DNA of 5,063 bases from Alphaproteobacteria bacterium (GTDB lineage Bacteria; Pseudomonadota; Alphaproteobacteria; Sphingomonadales; Sphingomonadaceae), in contig JAGWQR010000196.1 in assembly GCA_028869975.1 (NCBI GenBank), positions 1-5,063 of the forward strand, given 5' to 3'. The translations under genes and the position numbers were made by a program. Shown here one piece after another: positions 1 through 5,063 of the stretch. Under the pieces are notes generated by a model, which was not told the DNA's origin, ran no database searches, and saw nothing but the letters and a program-made list of their open reading frames with translations. Position 1 is the stretch's first letter, and the number at the start of each line of letters is the position of its first letter.

Positions 1-1017
1 AACATCCCCAACCTGACCGTGGTGGACAAGGTCAATGGCCGCAAGGCGGATGCGGTCAATGTCGGGATCGGCTTTGCCCGCCACCCTTTGATGTGCGTGA
101 TCGACGCCGACTCGATCATCGAGGCCGACGGCATGTTGCGCGCCACCGAGCCGTTCCTCAATGATGATGGTTCGCTGGTTGCGGTCGGCGGCCATATCCG
201 GCTGACCAATGGCTGCGATGTCGGCAAGGGGCAGGTGCACAGTGTCGGGATGCCCGATGGGTGGATTCCGCGCTTTCAGATTCTCGAATATCTGCGCGCG
301 TTCATCGTTTCGCGCGTGGCGGCGTCCCGCTGGGGGATGCTGATGCTGATTTCGGGTGCGTTCGGTGTGTTCAAGCGTGATGCGGTGATCGAGGCAGGCG
401 GCTACCGGCATGACACGGTGGGCGAGGACTTGGAACTCGTCGTGCGCCTCCAGCGCGAGGCCTATGAGCGCGGCCGCCGGGTGCGGGTGGGCTATGTGCC
501 TGATGCGCTGTGCTGGACCGAAGCCCCCATCACCTTTGCCGGCCTGCGCAACCAGCGCACCCGCTGGCAGCAGGGCGCACTTGAAACGCTCGAACGCCAC
601 AAGATCATGCTCTTCAACCCGACTTATGGCCGGATCGGGATGCTCGCCATGCCGTTGATGCTGATCGAGGATGTACTCGGCCCGACCGCCGAACTCACCG
701 GCTATATCATGATGCCCACCTTTTACTTTATCGGGATTTCGCCGCTCAGCGTGCTCGTTGCCTTCTATGCCCTGAGCCTGTTGTTTGGCACGCTCTTGAG
801 CCTGTGCACGCTCGCACATGAGGAGCTGCAATACCGCGCTGCGCACCGGGTCAAGGATATTGCCATTCTCGTCATGTGCAGCCTGCTTGAGAATTTCGGC
901 TATCGCCAATCCTGTGCGTGGTTCCGGCTGCGCGGAATCTACAAGCGGGTCAGGGGCAACACAACCTGGGCGGCGGTGCCGCGCGTCGGCTTTGCCAAAA
1001 AAGCGGGGGCGCGATGA
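1..1017 (+). CDS. Family 2 membrane glycosyltransferase (5'-partial)
   Basis: This is a processive-type family 2 glycosyltransferase that probably transfers a sugar from a nucleotide donor at the cytoplasmic face of the inner membrane. The frame is open from the first base (reading NIPNLTVVDK), so the true start and N-terminal part lie upstream of the window; the in-frame GTG at 19 is not a credible start. Visible family motifs are DADS (103-114, donor and metal binding), a GED acceptor/base motif (421-429) and QRTRW (553-567, the QxxRW signature of cellulose, chitin and hyaluronan synthase-like enzymes). After the catalytic domain come hydrophobic stretches at about 634-720, 720-816 and 862-888, then an ENFGYRQ motif (889-909) seen in related BcsA/IcaA-like proteins, and a basic tail. 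The stop overlaps the start of the deacetylase gene (ATGA), so the two are probably translationally coupled. The class is well supported; the donor sugar and polymer cannot be read from the sequence. A non-processive transferase is possible. Confidence 0.9.
   Translation, partial: NIPNLTVVDKVNGRKADAVNVGIGFARHPLMCVIDADSIIEADGMLRATEPFLNDDGSLVAVGGHIRLTNGCDVGKGQVHSVGMPDGWIPRFQILEYLRAFIVSRVAASRWGMLMLISGAFGVFKRDAVIEAGGYRHDTVGEDLELVVRLQREAYERGRRVRVGYVPDALCWTEAPITFAGLRNQRTRWQQGALETLERHKIMLFNPTYGRIGMLAMPLMLIEDVLGPTAELTGYIMMPTFYFIGISPLSVLVAFYALSLLFGTLLSLCTLAHEELQYRAAHRVKDIAILVMCSLLENFGYRQSCAWFRLRGIYKRVRGNTTWAAVPRVGFAKKAGAR
1005..1009 (+). promoter_or_regulatory. Weak ribosome binding site and ATGA coupling for the deacetylase
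   Basis: A GGGGG run lies 4 bases before the ATG at 1014, inside the last codons of the glycosyltransferase. It is short and rather close to the start, so initiation probably depends mainly on coupling: the ATG overlaps the upstream TGA (ATGA, 1014-1017). The next in-frame ATG, at 1035, has an AGGGG only one base upstream, too close for a normal Shine-Dalgarno, which favours 1014. Confidence 0.45.
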
Positions 1018-2915
1018 AGCAGCTCTTCAGGGGCATGATCTGGCTAATCCTGCGGGTGGTTGACCTGTGTCTCGCGATTATCGCCTATGATTATCTGTTC
1101 GCAACCAACGGCAAGCCGATGGGCCGTTCCGGCAAATTCCTGCTCAAATTCCTGGCCGGGCTGGTGGTCTTGTCACTCGGAATCGTGATTTATGATTATT
1201 TCTTCATCAGTCACACCCGATTTTACACCTATCACCAACTGAACGGAAAGGCGGCACCTACCCGGCTGGGCAAGCCCCCGACAACCAGCATCGCCGATTT
1301 CGATCATGGGTCGCGCCACCGGCTCGGTGTCTTGGTGACCGACACAAGCGAAAACTGGCTCGGGCTAGCGCGCGCTTTCAAGGCGGCGGGTATTCCCTTC
1401 TCGATGACCGAAGACCCGGCCCGGGCGCTCCAGCATCAGGTGGTGGTGGTGTACCCGTCGATGACTGGTGCCGATATCAAACCCGAGACGGCGCGCGCTC
1501 TGGCGGCGCATGTCCATGCTGGCGGAACGGTGGTGAGTTTCGATATGGAGGGGCTGGGGCTGGAGCCGCTGTTCGGGATCAAAGCGATCAGCGCCACGCA
1601 CAGCCATGAAGCGATGATCTGGGCCACCCCCGATCCAGAAACAGGGCAGGTGAGCGCGCGCTTCAGCCGGCGCGGCAAGGATGGCGATCTGGGCTCCTAC
1701 ACGCTTATGCCCACAACTGCACAGACATTGGCGCGCTATGCGGATGGCGGTGCGGCGATGACGTGCAACAAGGCGGTCGGGCTGGCCTGCCTCGTCGGCG
1801 TAGACATCGGCGCGCTGGCCTCCCACGCGATTGACGGGCGCGCCGATGCGGTTTCCGATACGTATGACAATCATTATGACCCGAGCCTTGACGTTTTCAT
1901 CAACTGGATCAAGCAGCTTTATGTGCGTGAAGAACCGCTGCCCTGGCTGATCGACACAACGCCGCCCGGCAAAAGCCTGTCGATCATCTTCACGCATGAT
2001 CTGGATTACAGCCGCTCGGTGGATAATGCCGACACCTACGCCAGGCTGGAACATGACAACGGTGTTTCGGCCACCTATTTCATGCAGACCAAATATATCA
2101 AAGACTATAATGATGTCCCCTTTCTGACCGATGTGACAATCCCCGAACTCAAAACCTTGCTGGCCTATGGCATGGAGATTGGCAGCCACAGCGTGGCGCA
2201 TTCGCGCCAGTTTGCCAGCTTTCCCATCGGCGATGGCACCGAGAATTATCCTGATTACCGCCCCTATGTCTTTTCCAAATACCAGACCGACCGTGGCACC
2301 ATTCTGGGTGAGCTGCGCGTCTCGAAATTTCTGCTCGAACAGCTTGTCGGGGCGCATATCTCCTCATTCCGGCCCGGATATCTTGCTTATCCGGTGGCGT
2401 TGCCGGAACTGCTGCACGCAACCGGCTATGCGTTCACATCATCGGTCACCGCCAATGTCTCGCTCTCGCATCTGCCGCACCAGATGAGCCTTTCACGTTC
2501 CGGGATGGCGCTCGTTCCGGTCTATGAATTTCCGGTAACGATCGAGGACGAGGAGGTACCCAAGCTCGATGACCGTTATGCCATGGAGATGGATGTTCTG
2601 GAGCATATCGCCCGCCAGCATGGTCTTGCCGTCATCCTCATCCACCCCAACATCATTGGCCAGAAATTTGATTTCGAGAAACGGGTGATCGCCGCGTGGA
2701 AGGCTGGTGCCTGGATGACAAACCTTGATACTTATGGCCGCTGGTGGCGCGCACGCGACCGCGCCGAGATTGATGTGAGTGACACGCCGGGCGGGCCGGT
2801 GCTCAGCCTGTCGGCTCCCGAGGCAGTCAGTAATCTGCGCATCCTGCTGCCCAAAGCAGCGCGCCGCCAAATTGACATCACGCAGGCGGTGCGCAGTTTT
2901 TCAGCTAAGATTTAG
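1014..2915 (+). CDS. Membrane-anchored polysaccharide deacetylase with amidotransferase-like domain
   Basis: This 633-residue protein probably removes N-acetyl (or other acyl) groups from a glycan in the periplasm. Two hydrophobic segments (about residues 10-30 and 44-65) flank a basic loop (K34, R38, K41, K45); by the positive-inside rule the loop is cytoplasmic and the rest periplasmic. Residues about 103-270 look like a ThuA/GATase1-like alpha/beta domain (RLGVLVTD, VVVVYPS, AGGTVVSFD) with no clear catalytic Cys; C251 and C259 could form a disulfide. Residues about 320-560 form a NodB-type deacetylase fold: THDLD (327-331) for metal/base, HSVAH (392-396) for the metal-binding His pair, RPGY (453-456) and LIHPN (542-546) for the late catalytic His. 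A beta-type tail of about 55 residues follows. A search-style start 96 bases upstream (918) is in frame, but I chose ATG 1014 because it overlaps the upstream stop and avoids a long overlap with the glycosyltransferase. The substrate is inferred only from the neighbouring glycosyltransferase; enzyme activity is likely but not proven. Confidence 0.85.
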   Translation: MKQLFRGMIWLILRVVDLCLAIIAYDYLFATNGKPMGRSGKFLLKFLAGLVVLSLGIVIYDYFFISHTRFYTYHQLNGKAAPTRLGKPPTTSIADFDHGSRHRLGVLVTDTSENWLGLARAFKAAGIPFSMTEDPARALQHQVVVVYPSMTGADIKPETARALAAHVHAGGTVVSFDMEGLGLEPLFGIKAISATHSHEAMIWATPDPETGQVSARFSRRGKDGDLGSYTLMPTTAQTLARYADGGAAMTCNKAVGLACLVGVDIGALASHAIDGRADAVSDTYDNHYDPSLDVFINWIKQLYVREEPLPWLIDTTPPGKSLSIIFTHDLDYSRSVDNADTYARLEHDNGVSATYFMQTKYIKDYNDVPFLTDVTIPELKTLLAYGMEIGSHSVAHSRQFASFPIGDGTENYPDYRPYVFSKYQTDRGTILGELRVSKFLLEQLVGAHISSFRPGYLAYPVALPELLHATGYAFTSSVTANVSLSHLPHQMSLSRSGMALVPVYEFPVTIEDEEVPKLDDRYAMEMDVLEHIARQHGLAVILIHPNIIGQKFDFEKRVIAAWKAGAWMTNLDTYGRWWRARDRAEIDVSDTPGGPVLSLSAPEAVSNLRILLPKAARRQIDITQAVRSFSAKI

Positions 2916-2917
2916 CG

Positions 2918-4810
2918 TCAGCCGAACACACGGCCCAGCGCCTTTTCCAGCATCAGCATCTGCCAGATCAGCCGGCCATGATCGGCAAGGCCCTGGCTGT
3001 GATCGGCGATCATCGCGCCCAGCACATCCATGCGGAACCAGCCACTATCGGCGAGCCTTGAACGGTTGGTGAGCGCGCGCGCTTCCGCGGCCAATGCGCC
3101 CCGGAACCACGCCGAAATCGGCGTCACAAAACCCATTTTGGGGCGATAGAGCGTGTCGTGCGGCAGCAGTGGCTCAAGCGCCTTTTTCATCAGCCATTTG
3201 CCCTGACTGCCGCGTATGCGCATATTAACCGGCAGCGTCGCGGCAAATTCGATCAGCCGGTAATCGAGCAGCGGATCATGCGTCATCAGGCTCACCGCCA
3301 TGCTGGCACGATCAACCTTGGTCAAAATATCACCTGGCAGCCAGATTTTCATGTCGGCATATTGCGCACGGTCAAGCGGTTCGGCGGCGGGTGCCGCGCG
3401 CATGGCGGCGATATAACGATCCTCGGCACGATGCCCTTGCAACTGCCGCGCGAAATCATCGGTATAAAGGCTGCTGCGCAGTTCGGGCGCGAGCACACTC
3501 ACCGCGCGCGCATAAGCCTCCTCGCCAGAGAGCGCGAGTTCGGCAAAGGTCGCTTTGGCGCGGAAGCGTTGCGGCGCCCAGTCCGCCTTTGGATAGTAGC
3601 GCGCGAGCGTACCGAAAACGGGTTTGCGCACGGCGGCAGGAAGCACGCCCCGCACGCGCTCTTCGGCTTTCTGGAAGCGGTAGCGGCGATACCCCGCAAA
3701 CGCCTCATCCGCGCCATCGCCCGAGAGCGCAACCGTCACACTCTCTCGCGCGAGCTGGCACACCCGATAAGTGGGAAGCGCCGAGGCGTCGGCGAACGGC
3801 TCATCGAATGCGGCGCTGAGCATATCAATCGCCGCGAAATCATCCACTGAAACGATGCGGCTATGGTGCGCGGTGTTGAACTGGTGCGCAATGTTGTCCG
3901 CCCAGCGCGTTTCATCGAGCCCCGCCGTATCAAAGCCAATCGTGCAGGTCTGCACGGGCGCGCCTGAAGCCTGCGCCATCAGCGCCACCACGGCCGACGA
4001 ATCGACACCGCCCGAGAGAAACGCGCCCAGCGGCACATCCGCCACCATACGCGAGGTTACGCCTTCACGCAGGTGGTGCAGCAACTCGGCTTCCAGATCG
4101 GCTTGGGGTGCTATGGTGCGGCGCGAGAAATCAACATCCCACCATAGTTGCGGCTGCGGCACAGGCTTGCCACGCTGGAGATGGAGATAATGCCCGGCCG
4201 CGAGCTTACTCACCCCCGCAACGAAACAGGCATCGTCGGGCACATAACCGAGCGCGAGATAATCCTCGATCGCGGTATGCGACACCGTGCGCCGCAAGCC
4301 GGGGTGCGCGAGCAGGCCTTTCAGTTCGGACGCGAACGCAATGCTGCCATCATCAAGCGCCGCATAGTGCAGCGGCTTCACGCCGAGCCGATCACGCGCG
4401 AGGAAGAGCGAATTATCACGCGCATCATGGATGGCGAACGCGAAAATGCCGTTGAGTTTGGCGAGCACCCCCGCGCCCCATTGCCGGTAGCCAAGCAGAA
4501 TGACCTCGGTATCACCCTGGGTCTGGAATGCGTGTCCCAGCGCGCGCAATTCCTCGCGCACCTCACGGTAATTATAGATGTCGCCATTGTAAGTGATGTG
4601 CAGCGCGTCATCGGCCGTCGCCATCGGCTGCGGTGACCCCGCCACATCGATGATCGACAAGCGCCGGTGCCCCAGAACGACGCCCGGTGCGCTCCACACC
4701 CCCGCCCCATCCGGCCCGCGATGCGCCTGCACATCGGTCATGCGCTTGAGAAGCGCAACATCGATCGGCTTCGGCGCATCAAGGTGGAAAAGCCCCGCAA
4801 TGCCGCACAT
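2918..4810 (-). CDS. asnB: Asparagine synthetase-like amidotransferase, exosortase A system-associated
   Basis: This 630-residue cytoplasmic enzyme has the full class II amidotransferase/asparagine synthetase layout. The N-terminal glutaminase domain starts MCGIAG, giving the catalytic Cys2 and fixing the start codon; it continues with HRGPDG (30-35), GHRRLSIID (47-55), YNGDIYN (74-80) and GDTEV (99-103). The synthetase domain has the ATP pyrophosphatase loop LSGGVDSS (265-272), SGDGADE (363-369), LPGDILTKVDRASMA (491-505) and YRPKMGF (555-561). It hydrolyses glutamine and passes ammonia to an adenylated carboxylate. The length and wording, particularly ALGYVPD and LPGDILTKVDRASMA, resemble the exosortase A-associated amidotransferase 1 family rather than housekeeping AsnB. 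That fits its position 12 bases after the putative xrtA gene, probably in one operon. The true acceptor (aspartate or a sugar/peptide carboxylate of the exopolysaccharide) is unknown. Two motif changes are notable: NGE to NGD in the glutamine site, and SLMTHDPLLD where relatives usually have SLE-x-R-x-PLLD. Confidence 0.93.
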   Translation of the reverse strand: MCGIAGLFHLDAPKPIDVALLKRMTDVQAHRGPDGAGVWSAPGVVLGHRRLSIIDVAGSPQPMATADDALHITYNGDIYNYREVREELRALGHAFQTQGDTEVILLGYRQWGAGVLAKLNGIFAFAIHDARDNSLFLARDRLGVKPLHYAALDDGSIAFASELKGLLAHPGLRRTVSHTAIEDYLALGYVPDDACFVAGVSKLAAGHYLHLQRGKPVPQPQLWWDVDFSRRTIAPQADLEAELLHHLREGVTSRMVADVPLGAFLSGGVDSSAVVALMAQASGAPVQTCTIGFDTAGLDETRWADNIAHQFNTAHHSRIVSVDDFAAIDMLSAAFDEPFADASALPTYRVCQLARESVTVALSGDGADEAFAGYRRYRFQKAEERVRGVLPAAVRKPVFGTLARYYPKADWAPQRFRAKATFAELALSGEEAYARAVSVLAPELRSSLYTDDFARQLQGHRAEDRYIAAMRAAPAAEPLDRAQYADMKIWLPGDILTKVDRASMAVSLMTHDPLLDYRLIEFAATLPVNMRIRGSQGKWLMKKALEPLLPHDTLYRPKMGFVTPISAWFRGALAAEARALTNRSRLADSGWFRMDVLGAMIADHSQGLADHGRLIWQMLMLEKALGRVFG

Positions 4811-4819
4811 CGCGCGCTT

Positions 4820-4824
4820 CCCCT
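4820..4824 (-). promoter_or_regulatory. Ribosome binding site for the amidotransferase
   Basis: Read on the minus strand the sequence is TAGGGGAAG and then CGCGCG before the ATG. The AGGGG core lies 9 bases from the start codon and its first bases are part of the upstream TAG stop. This supports the ATG at 4810 and suggests that ribosomes finishing the exosortase gene can re-initiate here, so the two genes are probably co-transcribed. Confidence 0.7.
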
Positions 4825-5063
4825 AGCGCCCGCGTGCAGTAGTGACGAGCTGGTGCGCGAGCTGTTGCGGATCACCGAGGGCCTGCGCAAAAGCGTCAAT
4901 CACCGCCCGCCCATCAACCCCCGGCGCTTCCTGCGTCGAGATCAGCACCGCTGTCGCCGCCTGATCCCCGCCCAACAGATTGGCGCGCAATGTGGCCAGT
5001 TTGACCCGCGACGCACTCCCGGCTGTCAGGTTCCCCACAACATAATAACTCTCGACCAGCCGC
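4823..5063 (-). CDS. xrtA: Exosortase A C-terminal EpsI-like domain (5'-partial)
   Basis: Only the last 79 codons and the TAG stop are present; the frame stays open to the window edge (RLVESYYVVGNLTAG at the edge), so the gene starts beyond 5063. The internal GTG at 5038 is not a real start. The fragment has the pattern I associate with the end of EpsI-family domains: a strand ending in YYVVG with a following T/S-rich turn, a helix with VKLATLRANLLGGDQAA, a short hydrophobic strand (TAVLIST), and a final helix with DAFAQALG. In many alphaproteobacteria this domain is fused to the C-terminus of exosortase A, the inner-membrane cysteine protease/transpeptidase that sorts PEP-CTERM proteins and is linked to exopolysaccharide loci. 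The catalytic Cys/Arg/His part would be upstream and cannot be seen. The assignment rests on this pattern plus the adjacent exosortase-associated amidotransferase. A separate EpsI protein rather than a fusion is the main alternative. Confidence 0.65.
   Translation of the reverse strand, partial: RLVESYYVVGNLTAGSASRVKLATLRANLLGGDQAATAVLISTQEAPGVDGRAVIDAFAQALGDPQQLAHQLVTTARGR

Noticed and set aside
918..1013. Extended N-terminus of the deacetylase from an upstream in-frame start
   Set aside because: It would overlap the glycosyltransferase by 100 bases and add a non-hydrophobic, Gly/Arg-rich stretch before the membrane segment. The ATG at 1014 with the ATGA overlap is the better start.
1436..1452. 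GTGGTGGTGGTG-like triplet repeat as a microsatellite or regulatory repeat
   Set aside because: It is very short and simply encodes the Val run of a core beta strand (VVVVYPS) in the amidotransferase-like domain.
1365..2357. Open frame of 330 codons on the minus strand, antisense to the deacetylase
   Set aside because: It lies wholly inside a well-supported gene with recognisable deacetylase motifs, its translation resembles no family I know, and long antisense frames are expected in G+C-rich coding DNA.
2916..2917. Rho-independent terminator between the convergent genes
   Set aside because: Only two bases are available and I see no GC-rich hairpin followed by a T run at either gene end.
3158..3850. 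Open frame of 230 codons on the plus strand, antisense to the amidotransferase
   Set aside because: It lies inside the intact amidotransferase gene, its translation is rich in Arg, His and Gly without domain motifs, and no ribosome binding site or operon context supports it.
4823..5038. A stand-alone 71-residue protein starting at GTG 5038 on the minus strand
   Set aside because: The frame continues open to the window edge with family-like residues (ESYYVVG), so this is the C-terminal end of a longer protein.

Overview
The window is almost entirely protein-coding. It has a high G+C content with strong G/C preference at third codon positions. Two gene pairs point towards each other: a plus-strand pair from 1 to 2915 and a minus-strand pair from 5063 down to 2918. 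Only 2 bases separate the converging stop codons. The overall character, and especially an exosortase A/EpsI tail followed by an exosortase-associated amidotransferase, suggests an alphaproteobacterium, most likely a sphingomonad (Sphingomonadales). That taxonomic call is an inference from family resemblance and composition, not from a marker gene.

Plus strand: a family 2 membrane glycosyltransferase, cut at its 5' end by the window edge, is followed through an ATGA stop/start overlap by a 633-residue membrane-anchored protein. That second protein has a glutamine-amidotransferase-like (flavodoxin-like) domain and then a NodB-type polysaccharide deacetylase domain. Together they look like a polymerising or sugar-transferring enzyme and an envelope modification enzyme. 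The likely product is an amino-sugar-containing exopolysaccharide or glycan whose N-acetyl groups are removed outside the cytoplasm.

Minus strand: the last 79 codons of a protein read as the EpsI-like C-terminal domain of exosortase A (XrtA) are followed, after 12 bases carrying a good Shine-Dalgarno sequence, by a complete 630-residue asparagine-synthetase-like amidotransferase. The latter resembles the exosortase A system-associated amidotransferase. In proteobacteria this pair sits in exopolysaccharide/PEP-CTERM sorting loci, so both sides of the window fit an envelope polysaccharide region.

There is no intergenic region large enough for a promoter, a terminator hairpin, an RNA gene or a CRISPR array. 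Promoters for both transcription units must lie outside the window, and any terminators must lie inside the opposing coding sequences. I saw no insertion sequence, tRNA, rRNA or phage feature. The most interesting items are the unusual architecture of the deacetylase (variant THDLD motif, amidotransferase-like domain, duplicated membrane segment), its tight coupling to the glycosyltransferase, and residue substitutions in otherwise conserved motifs of the amidotransferase.
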